Origin: JAJYTL01 sp046705265
GTDB lineage: Bacteria; Pseudomonadota; Alphaproteobacteria; Ferrovibrionales; Ferrovibrionaceae
Length of the DNA stretch: 43,016 nucleotides
Reading direction: 5' to 3'
Assembly: GCA_046705265.1 (NCBI GenBank)
Contig: JBJKQL010000079.1
Coordinates: forward strand, 1 to 43,016
The notes below the pieces were generated by a model that was not told the origin of the DNA, made no database searches, and saw only the letters and a list, made by a program, of their open reading frames with translations. Shown piece by piece: positions 1 to 7,980 of the stretch. Every line of letters begins with the position of its first letter. The first letter of the stretch is position 1. Position numbers and translations under genes: made by a program.

Positions 1-109
1 GCCTCTTGTAGGCGTTTAGGCCGCTTGTCGGCCCCACTTGGGACTGGTTATACCAGAAGCCCGTCATGAACCGCCGATTGCAGCCACCTGTCCACATGTC
101 TCGTCGGTC

Positions 110-124
110 CGAGGCGGAGCCTCG
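110..124. other. Short perfect hairpin
   Basis: A 6-bp inverted repeat (CGAGGC / GCCTCG) with a 3-nt loop lies directly after the stop codon of the possible minus-strand remnant at 125-601. There is no T-tract on the minus-strand side. On the plus side it is followed by an A/T-rich stretch. It could be a weak terminator, but nothing else supports a function. Confidence 0.3.
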
Positions 125-601
125 CTAGATATTTTCGAAAAATATATGTGAAAATAGCTCGTCCGACGCAGAGAAGGGGTCGATGAGCAACCCAATCTCC
201 TTGCGCCCGAGCGCCGACGATAAGATCAGGCCTTCAGCTGACTGCCATGCGGCGGCGTCCCTTGGGTAGCTCAGCATAACTGTTCGGAAGCCACGGCCAC
301 GCAGCGGCTCAAGGAGCTCAGAGATAGACTGGAGGCTATATCTATAGGCTGACTGGGTAGAGAGAAACTCAGAGAGCGCAGGTAACTAAGTCGGTTTTTG
401 GTCTTGGGCCTATCGGATAAAGTTCGACGGATTGATGCCGGTGAGATATGTCGATACTGAGGGATGCAGGGTGAACGTGACTCCTTCACCTTGGAAATAC
501 AGAAAAGCCGCGCCAGAAATAAAGCTCGGCGTCCAACATGCGTCAGGAAATAACAGCTTCATTTGCGTTCCGACCCGGGCGCTGTCTCCCCCGCATCGCA
601 C
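125..601 (-). pseudogene. Possible decayed reading frame, family not recognised
   Basis: On the minus strand one frame runs from about 601 to a stop at 125-127 and is broken by only two in-frame stops, at 410-412 and 386-388. Both halves look protein-like, not like random translation: the N-terminal half contains MKLLFPDACW and EGVTFTLHPSV, and the C-terminal half contains FRTVMLSYPRD and GLLIDPF. The frame is bounded upstream by a stop at 614-616. The region is visibly less G+C-rich than its neighbours, which suggests foreign or decaying DNA. I do not recognise a family. It could instead be chance, or two separate small genes. Confidence 0.25.
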
Positions 602-727
602 ACTGATCCAGCTTTAGAGCCGAGTAGCAAGTATAACTGTATTCGCCGCAATACATGAACTTGGTCGCCCGGGCCGGAGAGACTTGCGATTCTTGCTCGG
701 GTAAGGTCCCACAGCACCTCACCCCAG

Positions 728-757
728 TTGACCTTTACGTAAACGTCACTTTATGAT
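728..757 (+). promoter_or_regulatory. Sigma70-like promoter with MerR-type operator in the spacer
   Basis: A -35-like TTGACC (728-733) and a -10-like TATGAT (752-757) are separated by 18 bp. A near-perfect palindrome, TGAC-N-TTTACGTAAA-N-GTCA (729-748), fills the spacer. An operator between -35 and -10 with a long spacer is the classical layout of MerR-family regulators. The TTTACGTAAA core resembles sites assigned by comparative genomics to LiuR-type regulators of branched-chain and fatty acid degradation. The promoter points toward the acyl-CoA operon that starts at 1033, about 270 nt away. The regulator gene is not in the window. Confidence 0.5.
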
Positions 758-764
758 TTCGGGC

Positions 765-838
765 CTAGTGTCGTGGCTTCGAGGTTCGCCATCCCGTCGA
801 TATCGGGCTCCTGGCGAACTTCGAAACCAAAACGACAC
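765..838. repeat. Palindromic repeat, copy 1
   Basis: Left arm CTAGTGTCGT plus TTCGAGGTTCGCCA (765-791) pairs with right arm TGGCGAACTTCGAAA plus ACGACAC (812-838), with a few mismatches, around a loop of about 20 nt that is itself partly self-complementary. The pairing may extend outward to CACTA at 846-850. It shares its outer CTAGTGTC and inner TTCGCCA with the second palindrome at 856-931, so the two look like copies of one repeat family. The architecture is that of a REP or MITE-like element. No transposase is nearby. Confidence 0.6.
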
Positions 839-855
839 GCGAAATCACTAAGGTG

Positions 856-931
856 CTAGTGTCCTTGCAATTCTGAAATTCGCCAGGAAGCCGATAGAGA
901 GATCACGCGAATTTCAGAATCGGGACACTAG
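856..931. repeat. Palindromic repeat, copy 2
   Basis: CTAGTGTCC plus ATTCTGAAATTCGC (856-883) is complementary to GCGAATTTCAGAAT plus GGACACTAG (907-931), leaving a loop of about 23 nt. The ends form CTAG at both borders. The arms match better than in copy 1, so this copy looks younger. If transcription starts near 764, both hairpins lie in the long 5' leader of the operon that begins at 1033. Confidence 0.65.
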
Positions 932-1032
932 GGTACGAGAGGGGGCTGTGGGGCGCTGGCGCCGCGGGGCGGGGCGTATGATCGCCCGCGCGCTGCGGCG
1001 GGCGCCCGATTATATGGCGAGAGGAAAAACCG

Positions 1033-2088
1033 TTGCGTGAGGAATTGACCTATCCCATTGCGAAGGCAGAGCCGGGCGAGCCCCTGGAAATCGCCTCCGG
1101 CGTCTTCTGGCTGCGCATGCCGATCCCGATCAAGGGTCTCGATTTCATCAACCTGTGGCTTTTGGCCGATGGTCCGGGCTGGACGATCATCGATTCCGGC
1201 CTGGACCGGCCGGAGCTTCGCGGCATCTGGGACAAGGTGTCGGAGCGCCTGTTCGCCGGCGCGGCGCGACCGCCGCGGCGGCTTATCGCCACCCATTTCC
1301 ACCCCGATCATCTCGGCCTTGCCGGCTGGCTCTGCCGGCGCTTCGACATGCCGCTCTGGATGACCTTCGGCGAATGGAGCTTCGGCCGCATGATCTGGCT
1401 CGACGCCAAGGAAACCATGCCCGAGGCGGTGCTCGAGTTCTATGCTCGGCTCGGCTTTCCCGAGGCGGCGCTCGCGGCCCATAGGGGCCGCGGCTTCGAC
1501 CAATATAAGAGAGCGGTGAGCCCGATCCCGGATTCGTTCCACCGCATCGCGGAGGGCGACACCATCGAGATCGGCCGCCGCACATGGGAGGTGATGGTCG
1601 GGCGCGGCCACGCGCCGGAACAAGCCTGCCTCTATTGCGCCGAGCTTGGCCTGCTAATCTCGGGCGATCAGGTGCTGCCGAAGATCAGCCCCCATATCGG
1701 CGTCTATCCCAGCGAGCCCGAGGCCGACCCCTTGCGACACTATCTTTCCTCGCTGCCGCGCTTTCGCGATTTGCCGGCCGCGACCCTGGTGCTGCCCTCG
1801 CACGGCCGCCCGTTCCAGGGCCTGCATCAGCGGATCGACCAGCTCGAATGGCATCACCGCCGGCGTCTCGCCGCGCTTCTCGCCGCCTGCGCCGAGCCGA
1901 AAAAGGTGCTGCAGGTGTTCTCGGCGCTCTATCATCGCCGCATCGAGGAACGCGAAATGGTGCTGGCGACAGGCGAGGCCTTGGCGCATCTTCATTACCT
2001 GATCGGCGAGGGATCGCTGATCCGCGAGCTCGGTGCCGACGGCGTGTTCCGCTACCGCCAAAGCCAGCCGATCGCCGACGTGGCCTGA
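1033..2088 (+). CDS. Metallo-beta-lactamase-fold hydrolase
   Basis: A 351-residue MBL-fold metallohydrolase. The metal site is visible as THFHPDH (HxHxDH) near residue 95, with later ligands in GRGHAPEQ, SGDQVLP and LPSHGRPF. The extra C-terminal portion of about 80 residues resembles the small helical domain of LACTB2-like members. The start chosen is TTG at 1033, preceded by GAGAGG at a good distance; the ATG at 1014 is out of frame and soon stops. It heads a run of acyl-CoA genes, so thioester or lactone hydrolysis is plausible but is inferred from context. The exact substrate cannot be read from the sequence. Confidence 0.85.
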   Translation: MREELTYPIAKAEPGEPLEIASGVFWLRMPIPIKGLDFINLWLLADGPGWTIIDSGLDRPELRGIWDKVSERLFAGAARPPRRLIATHFHPDHLGLAGWLCRRFDMPLWMTFGEWSFGRMIWLDAKETMPEAVLEFYARLGFPEAALAAHRGRGFDQYKRAVSPIPDSFHRIAEGDTIEIGRRTWEVMVGRGHAPEQACLYCAELGLLISGDQVLPKISPHIGVYPSEPEADPLRHYLSSLPRFRDLPAATLVLPSHGRPFQGLHQRIDQLEWHHRRRLAALLAACAEPKKVLQVFSALYHRRIEEREMVLATGEALAHLHYLIGEGSLIRELGADGVFRYRQSQPIADVA

Positions 2089-2122
2089 GTTCGGGGAGAA
2101 AAACGCGGAGGGCAGGGAGCGC

Positions 2123-2935
2123 ATGAGCGAGGACACCATCGCCGGGGATGTGATCAGGAACGTGGCGGAGGGCATCGCGACCCTCACCTTCAACCGGCCG
2201 AAGGCGCTGAACGCGCTGAACGACGGCATCACCGGCGGCATGATCCGCTTCGTCGAGAAAATCGCCCGCGACCCCGCTGTGCGCTGCCTCGTCATCCGCG
2301 GCGCCGGTGAGCATTTCATGGCCGGCGGCGATCTTAAGCGCTTCCAGACCTTCCTCGCCATGACGGCGGAGGAACGCCGCCTCATCTTCGAGCGCGAGAT
2401 TCACGAGGTCCACCGCCTGATCCTGATGCTTCGCCAGATGGCGAAGCCGGTGATCGCGAGCGTCCAGGGCGCCTGCGCCGGGTTCGGCTTGAGCCTCGCC
2501 ATGGCGACCGATCTCGTCATCGCCGCCGACAACGCCTATTTCACGCTCGCCTATGTCAACATCGGGGCGAGCCCGGACGGCTCGGGCAGCTATTTCCTGC
2601 CGCGCCTCGTCGGCTTGAAGAAAGCGATGGAAATCGCGCTCTTGGGCGATCGTTTCGACGCCGCGACGGCGGCATCCCTCGGCATCGTCAATTTCATGGT
2701 GCCGGCGGCCGAGCTGGAAGTGGCGACGACGCGGCTTGCCCAGCGCCTCGCGCGCGGGCCCGCGGTCGCCATCGCCCGCACAAAAGCCTTGCTCAACGCC
2801 TCGCTCGACCGCAGTCTCGAAACCGAGCTGCAGGCAGAGGCGGAAAGCTTCGCCGCCTGCGCCATGACCGAGGATTGGGCCGAAGGCATCCGCGCCTTCA
2901 TCGAGAAACGAAAGCCGGCCTTCGCCGGCCGGTGA
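2123..2935 (+). CDS. Enoyl-CoA hydratase/isomerase family protein
   Basis: A 270-residue crotonase-fold protein that probably hydrates or isomerises an enoyl-CoA in a beta-oxidation-like route. The first oxyanion-hole loop is EHFMAGGDLKRF and the second is ACAGFGLSLAMATD. The active-site segment reads GASPDGSGSYFLPRLVG, where an Asp sits near the position of the usual second catalytic Glu, as in PaaG-like isomerases, so hydration is not certain. The ATG at 2123 has GGGAG just upstream; an upstream extension in the same frame lacks support. It lies 34 bp after the MBL gene and 53 bp before the SDR gene. Confidence 0.88.
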   Translation: MSEDTIAGDVIRNVAEGIATLTFNRPKALNALNDGITGGMIRFVEKIARDPAVRCLVIRGAGEHFMAGGDLKRFQTFLAMTAEERRLIFEREIHEVHRLILMLRQMAKPVIASVQGACAGFGLSLAMATDLVIAADNAYFTLAYVNIGASPDGSGSYFLPRLVGLKKAMEIALLGDRFDAATAASLGIVNFMVPAAELEVATTRLAQRLARGPAVAIARTKALLNASLDRSLETELQAEAESFAACAMTEDWAEGIRAFIEKRKPAFAGR

Positions 2936-2988
2936 CTTCAAAGGCGGCGCAAAAGAAGACCGCCTGACAAGCCTGGGGAGACCAACGC

Positions 2989-3813
2989 ATGACCTCGCTC
3001 AAGGGCAAGACGCTCTTTATCACCGGCGCGAGCCGCGGCATCGGCAAGGCGATCGGCCTGCGCGCCGCGGCCGACGGCGCCAATATCGTCATCGCCGCGA
3101 AGACCGACCAGCCGCACCCGAAGCTGCCCGGCACCATCCACACCGCGGCGCAGGAGATGGAACAGGCGGGCGGCCGCGCGCTTCCCGTCGTCGTCGACGT
3201 CCGCGACGAGGGCGCGGTGGAGCGGGCGGTGGATAAGGCGGTCGAGGTCTTCGGCGGCATCGACATCCTGGTCAACAACGCCTCCGCCATCAGCCTCACC
3301 GGCACGCTTCAAACCGATATGAAGCGCTTTGACCTCATGCACCAGATCAACACCCGCGGCACCTTTCTCTGCAGCCAGAAATGCCTGCCACATCTTGTGA
3401 AGGCCGATAATCCGCATATCCTCAATTTGTCGCCGCCCCTGAACATGGAAGAGCGCTGGTTTGCGCCCCATGTCGCCTATACCATGGCGAAGTTCAGCAT
3501 GAGCCTTTGCGTGCTCGGCATGGCGGGCGAGTTCCGCAAACAGGGCGTCGCGGTCAACGCGCTCTGGCCGCGCACCGTGATCGTGACCGCCGCACTCAAC
3601 ATGCTGGGCGGACCGGAGCTTTTGAAACGCGGCCGCGATCCGGCCATCATGGCCGACGCGGCGCATGTCATCCTGACCAAGGAGGCACGCGGGTTCAGTG
3701 GTAATTTCTGCATCGACGAGGACGTTCTGCTTGCCGCCGGCGTCCGCGATTTTTCCAAATACCTCGCGCCCGGCGTCGCGGAAAAGGATCTCGCCCCGGA
3801 CTTCTTCGTCTAA
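2989..3813 (+). CDS. Short-chain dehydrogenase, HSDL2-like
   Basis: A 274-residue SDR oxidoreductase with the NAD(P)-binding TGASRGIG motif near residue 13, the NNAS motif, and the catalytic YTMAK (YxxxK). The segment AAKTDQPHPKLPGTI after the second beta strand is characteristic of the HSDL2 (hydroxysteroid dehydrogenase-like 2) group, although the SCP2 sterol-carrier domain of eukaryotic HSDL2 is absent. It probably oxidises a 3-hydroxyacyl or related intermediate made by the hydratase upstream. A GGGGAG ribosome site precedes the ATG. Substrate is inferred from the operon only. Confidence 0.87.
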   Translation: MTSLKGKTLFITGASRGIGKAIGLRAAADGANIVIAAKTDQPHPKLPGTIHTAAQEMEQAGGRALPVVVDVRDEGAVERAVDKAVEVFGGIDILVNNASAISLTGTLQTDMKRFDLMHQINTRGTFLCSQKCLPHLVKADNPHILNLSPPLNMEERWFAPHVAYTMAKFSMSLCVLGMAGEFRKQGVAVNALWPRTVIVTAALNMLGGPELLKRGRDPAIMADAAHVILTKEARGFSGNFCIDEDVLLAAGVRDFSKYLAPGVAEKDLAPDFFV

Positions 3814-3848
3814 GCGTCTTGGCTGCGGCTTCGCGTCGGGAGGAAACA

Positions 3849-5558
3849 ATGACGGATCAGCCCTGGCTCGCGCATTATCCCGAAGGCATCGCCTGGGACG
3901 CGACGTTCCCCGCCCGCCCGCTGTTCACCCTGCTCGACGACGCGGCGGCGCAGTTCGCTGCCCGCCCGGCAATCGATTTTCTCGATCGCATCTATAACTT
4001 CGGCGACCTTGCCGATCTCGCGAACCGCGCCGCCGCCGGCTTCCAGGCAATCGGCGTGAAGAAGGGCGTCCACGTCGGGCTTTTCCTGCCGAACTGCCCG
4101 CAGTTCGTCATCGCCTATTTCGGGATCCTGAAGGCCGGCGGCACGGTGGTGAACTACAGCCCCCTCTATTCCGAGCCCGAGATCGAGCGCCAGATCGCCG
4201 ACAGCGACACCGAGATCATGGTAACGCTCAATCTCAAGGCGCTCTATCCGAAAATGGCGGCGATGCTCTCGCGCGGCCGCATCAAGAAGCTCGTGGTCGG
4301 TAATTTGCCCGAGGTGTTGCCATTTCCGAAAAGCCTTCTATTTCGCCTGTTTCGCCGGCGTGCGGTGGCGCCGGTCGCCTGGGGGCCGAACCACGTCCGC
4401 TTCAGGCGCCTGCTCGAGCCGCACCAGGCCTTTCTTCCCGTCACCATCGACGCCAAGGAGGACATCGCGGTGCTGCAGTATACCGGCGGCACCACCGGCG
4501 TTTCCAAGGGCGCCATGCTGACGCACGCGAACCTTTACGCCAACGCGCTACAGGGCGGCATGTGGTTCCAGGGCCTTGAGGAAGGCGGCGAGCGCGTGCT
4601 CGGCGTGCTGCCGCTCTTTCACGTCTTCGCCATGACCTCGGTGATGAATCTCTCGATCCACAAGGGTGCCGAGATCATCATGCATCCGCGCTTCGAACTT
4701 GCGGCGGTTTTGAAGGACGTCGATGCCAAGAAGCCGACCTTGATGCCGGGCGTCCCCACCATGTTCACCGCCATCAACCATCATCCCGACATCGCGAAAT
4801 ACGACCTCTCCTCGCTCAAGGCGTGCATCTCGGGCGGCGCGCCGCTGCCGGCCGAGGTCAAGCAGCAGTTCGAGCAGCTCACGGGCTGCAAGCTGGTCGA
4901 GGGCTACGGCCTGACCGAAAGCTCGCCAACGGCCGCCTGCAACCCGCTGTTCGGCGTCAACAAGACCGGCTCGATCGGCGTGCCGGTGCCCGGCACCTCG
5001 ATCGTTATCACCGACCGCGAGGATCCGGACAAGGTGCTGGCGCAGGGCGAGACCGGCGAGATCTGCATCGTTGGACCCCAGGTGATGAAGGGCTATTGGA
5101 AGAACCCGGAAGCAACCGAAAAGACCATCCGTCATGGCCGGCTTCACACCGGCGACGTCGGCTACATGGACGAAGAGGGCTATACCTTCATCATCGATCG
5201 CATGAAGGATCTGATCCTCTGCGGCGGCTTCAACGTCTATCCGCGCCAGGTGGAGGAAGCGATCTACCAGCATCCCGCCGTGGCCGAGGTGACGGTGATC
5301 GGCATTCCGGACGATTACCGCGGCGAGAGTCCCAAGGCGTTCATCAAATTGAAACCCGATCAGCCGGCGCCGACCGTCACCGAGCTGATGGGATTCCTCA
5401 AGTCCCGCCTTGGCCGGCATGAGATGCCGCGCGAGATCGAGTTTCGCGCCGAGCTGCCGAAAACCATGATCGGCAAGCTTTCGAAAAAGGAGCTGGTGGC
5501 GGAGGAACGCGCAAAATACGAGACGCGGAAAAAGACCGCCGCCCAGGCCAAGTCGTAA
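3849..5558 (+). CDS. Long-chain acyl-CoA synthetase (AMP-forming)
   Basis: A 569-residue ANL-superfamily ligase that activates a carboxylic acid to its CoA thioester through an acyl-adenylate. The phosphate-binding loop is YTGGTTGVSKG (about residue 210). Further motifs are GYGLTESSP, the TGDVGYMDEEG segment, DRMKDLILCGGFNVYPRQ, and the catalytic lysine region KTMIGKLSKKEL near the C terminus. The ATG at 3849 follows GGGAGGAAACA, a strong ribosome site. It is the last gene of the 1033-5558 operon and likely supplies the acyl-CoA that the hydratase and dehydrogenase act on. Chain-length preference cannot be told from sequence. Confidence 0.9.
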   Translation: MTDQPWLAHYPEGIAWDATFPARPLFTLLDDAAAQFAARPAIDFLDRIYNFGDLADLANRAAAGFQAIGVKKGVHVGLFLPNCPQFVIAYFGILKAGGTVVNYSPLYSEPEIERQIADSDTEIMVTLNLKALYPKMAAMLSRGRIKKLVVGNLPEVLPFPKSLLFRLFRRRAVAPVAWGPNHVRFRRLLEPHQAFLPVTIDAKEDIAVLQYTGGTTGVSKGAMLTHANLYANALQGGMWFQGLEEGGERVLGVLPLFHVFAMTSVMNLSIHKGAEIIMHPRFELAAVLKDVDAKKPTLMPGVPTMFTAINHHPDIAKYDLSSLKACISGGAPLPAEVKQQFEQLTGCKLVEGYGLTESSPTAACNPLFGVNKTGSIGVPVPGTSIVITDREDPDKVLAQGETGEICIVGPQVMKGYWKNPEATEKTIRHGRLHTGDVGYMDEEGYTFIIDRMKDLILCGGFNVYPRQVEEAIYQHPAVAEVTVIGIPDDYRGESPKAFIKLKPDQPAPTVTELMGFLKSRLGRHEMPREIEFRAELPKTMIGKLSKKELVAEERAKYETRKKTAAQAKS

Positions 5559-5569
5559 CGCGGGTCTTG

Positions 5570-6148
5570 CTAGGCGTCCCAGTCCAGTTCGCGCTGGGCG
5601 CTCGCCGGATAGATCACGACCCCGCCCTCGAAACGCGCGAACGGCGTCGGGCTATGCGGCGCGGCGCGGCCTGTCGCCACGATATGCCGCACCGGCCGGT
5701 TGCGAAAGGTGAGGGCGTCGCCGATCAGCGACCGGTGGCAGCGCCAGGGCACCGCTTCGGCGCACATCATGACGACGCGCGCCTGTTCCGAAAGCGCCTG
5801 AAGGCGGCTGAGCGCGGCGGCGAATTCGGCGCTCGCCATGTAATCGGCAAAACCGCGGAAGCTCGCGTTGCGCCACGCGGTGTTGGGCGAGCGGGCTTGC
5901 GGCTTCCTGAGCCCGCCGAGTTCGGGTATGGCGAGATAGCCGATCCCGGCTTCGCGCAAGGCGCCTGGCAACGTATCCTGGTTGAACTGTGGGTTGTGGC
6001 GCGAGCGCGGCACGGTGCGGATGTCGACCAAGACTTCCGCCCCATGGTTGGCGAGAAGGTCGATAAAGGCGTGAAGCGCATGGGTCGAATGGCCGATAGT
6101 GAGGATCGGCTGAGGTTCGGCATCGGTCTCGCTGGCCGGTTCGTTCAT
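5570..6148 (-). CDS. DUF488 domain-containing protein
   Basis: A 192-residue DUF488 protein. It shows the family hallmarks TIGHST near the N terminus, DIRTVPRSRHNPQFN, and the C-terminal CAEAVPWRCHRSLIGD with paired Cys and CHR. The biochemical function of this family is not established. The ATG at 6148 is preceded by AGGGTG; a GTG 30 bases further up is also in frame. It converges on the acyl-CoA synthetase with only 11 bp between stops and is divergent from the deacylase gene. A second, shorter DUF488-type protein (YeaO group) is found at 24886-25233. Confidence 0.85.
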   Translation of the reverse strand: MNEPASETDAEPQPILTIGHSTHALHAFIDLLANHGAEVLVDIRTVPRSRHNPQFNQDTLPGALREAGIGYLAIPELGGLRKPQARSPNTAWRNASFRGFADYMASAEFAAALSRLQALSEQARVVMMCAEAVPWRCHRSLIGDALTFRNRPVRHIVATGRAAPHSPTPFARFEGGVVIYPASAQRELDWDA

Positions 6149-6273
6149 GGCACCCTGAAATATAGCGCGGCGGCACACGGAAATCGCGGGCTTGCGGCGG
6201 CCGACTTCGGCTGCGATTCTGGCGTCGTCGGCGTCATGGGCTAAGGCCGCGGCAGGCCGGCGGGAGGGAAGGC

Positions 6274-7974
6274 ATGCTCGATCTTGCCATTCGCGATGCG
6301 CTCATTGTCGACGGCACCGGCGCCCCGGCGCGGCCGGGCGCCATCGGCGTTGCCGGCGATCGCATCGTCGCCCTGGACCGCGAGGTCGGCACCGCGCGCG
6401 AGACAATCGATGCCAAAGGACTCGCGCTCGCGCCGGGCATCATCGACGGCCATACGCATTACGACGCGCAGCTTACCTGGGATGCCTTCGCCGATCCGTC
6501 GCCGGCGCTGGGCGTGACCACGATCATCATCGGCAACTGCGGCTTCACCATCGCGCCTTGCCGGCCCCAGGACCGTGATCTCGTGATCCGCAATCTGACC
6601 CATGTCGAAGGCATGTCGCTCAAGGCGCTCGAAGCCGGCATCCGCTGGGACTTCGAAAGCTTCCCGGAATATCTCGATTGTCTGGAGCAGCAGGGCACGG
6701 TGCCGAACGTCGGTGCCTTCTTCGGCCATTCCGCGCTCCGCACCTTTGTCATGGGGCGTGATGCGATGACGCGTGCAGCGAGCAAGGGCGAGATCGCCGA
6801 GATGCAGGTGTTGATGCGCGAGGCGATGGCGGCGGGCGCCATCGGTTTCGCGTCCTCCACCGCGGAATCGCACAATGGCGAGGGCGGCATGCCGATGCCG
6901 TCTCGCCTCGCGGACGCGCGTGAGTTCCGCGCCCTCCTCGGCGCCATGGGTGGCGGCGTCTTCATGCTGACCAAAGGCGCGAACACCACGATCCCGGGCC
7001 TCGAGGCCCTCGCCGCCGAAACCGGACGGCCGGTCGTCATCGCCGCGATGTTTCACGATACCGGCATGCCCGATAAGGTGTTCAGCGAGCTCGATCAGGT
7101 AAACCAGGCGCGGGCCCGCGGCCATCAACTGGTGGCGCAGGTTTCCTGCTGCCCGGTGATCATGGAGTTCGGGCTCATTTCGGCTTACGTCTTCGAGGAC
7201 ATTCCGGCCTGGCTGCCGGCGATGCAGGTGGAGGCGAAACATCTTGGCGAGGTCTACGGCGAAGCGGGTTTCCGGGTGCGGGTCAAGGCCGATCTCGCCG
7301 AGCGGGTCGGCACGCGGCTTTTCAACGGCGATTGGCGACGCATTCGGGTGAGCACGGCGGCACGGCGCGAAAACCGGGTGTTCGAGGGCAAGACCATCGC
7401 CGAAGCCGCCGCCGCTGCCAATGCCGAGCCGCTCGATTGGATGCTCGATCTCGGTTTGCGCGAAGAGCTCGAGACGCTGTTCACCGCCGAACTCAAGAAC
7501 ACCGATCAGGCCGCGGTGAGCCGGCTGCTGCGCGATCCCGATACCCATGTCGCGCTATCCGATGCCGGTGCCCATCTCACCTTTTTATGCGACGCGGATT
7601 TTGGACTTCATTTGCTCGGCCATTGGTCGCGCGAATTGGGCGTCTTAAGTCTCGAAGAGGCGGTCCGCCGCCTGACTCGGCAGCCGGCGGATCTCTTCGG
7701 CCTTCCCGATCGCGGCCGCATTGCGCTCGGCGCCAAGGCGGATCTTCTGCTTTTCGATCCCGCAACCGTTGGACGCGGACGAAAACGTCGGCGTCACGAT
7801 CTTCCCGCCGGCGCGCCGCGCCTCACCACCGAAGCGACGGGGGTTCACGGTGTTTGGGTCAATGGCAGCCGCGTAGCGGACGAGAGCGGCCGCACAGAAG
7901 GCGATCGGCGCCCGGGCCGGCTCTTGCGCCCGTGCCGCGCGGTGGCGGACGGGCCCCCCATGGCGAACGGGTAA
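6274..7974 (+). CDS. N-acyl-D-amino-acid deacylase family amidohydrolase
   Basis: A 566-residue metal-dependent amidohydrolase of the D-aminoacylase group. The protein starts with the typical small beta-sandwich domain (DLAIRDALIVDGTG), then GHTHYDAQLTWD supplies the HxH metal ligands, GNCGFTIAP follows, and SDAGAHLTFLCD is near the C terminus. A final GVWVNG segment closes the beta-sandwich. Related proteins hydrolyse N-acyl-D-amino acids or similar amides, but many members are uncharacterised. GGGAGGGAAGG precedes the ATG. The next gene, a CoA-transferase, starts only 6 bp after the stop, so the two are probably cotranscribed. Confidence 0.87.
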   Translation: MLDLAIRDALIVDGTGAPARPGAIGVAGDRIVALDREVGTARETIDAKGLALAPGIIDGHTHYDAQLTWDAFADPSPALGVTTIIIGNCGFTIAPCRPQDRDLVIRNLTHVEGMSLKALEAGIRWDFESFPEYLDCLEQQGTVPNVGAFFGHSALRTFVMGRDAMTRAASKGEIAEMQVLMREAMAAGAIGFASSTAESHNGEGGMPMPSRLADAREFRALLGAMGGGVFMLTKGANTTIPGLEALAAETGRPVVIAAMFHDTGMPDKVFSELDQVNQARARGHQLVAQVSCCPVIMEFGLISAYVFEDIPAWLPAMQVEAKHLGEVYGEAGFRVRVKADLAERVGTRLFNGDWRRIRVSTAARRENRVFEGKTIAEAAAAANAEPLDWMLDLGLREELETLFTAELKNTDQAAVSRLLRDPDTHVALSDAGAHLTFLCDADFGLHLLGHWSRELGVLSLEEAVRRLTRQPADLFGLPDRGRIALGAKADLLLFDPATVGRGRKRRRHDLPAGAPRLTTEATGVHGVWVNGSRVADESGRTEGDRRPGRLLRPCRAVADGPPMANG

Positions 7975-7980
7975 ACCCCG

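Noticed and set aside
1685..2941. Long open frame (418 codons) on the minus strand
   Set aside because: It is antisense to the clear MBL and enoyl-CoA hydratase genes, its composition is Arg/Ala/Gly-rich, and it matches no family. Typical shadow frame of high-G+C coding DNA.
5567..6244. Open frame of 225 codons on the plus strand
   Set aside because: Antisense to the DUF488 gene, which has clear family motifs on the other strand.
6241..7548. Long open frame (435 codons) on the minus strand
   Set aside because: Antisense to the deacylase gene with its conserved metal motifs; composition is shadow-like.
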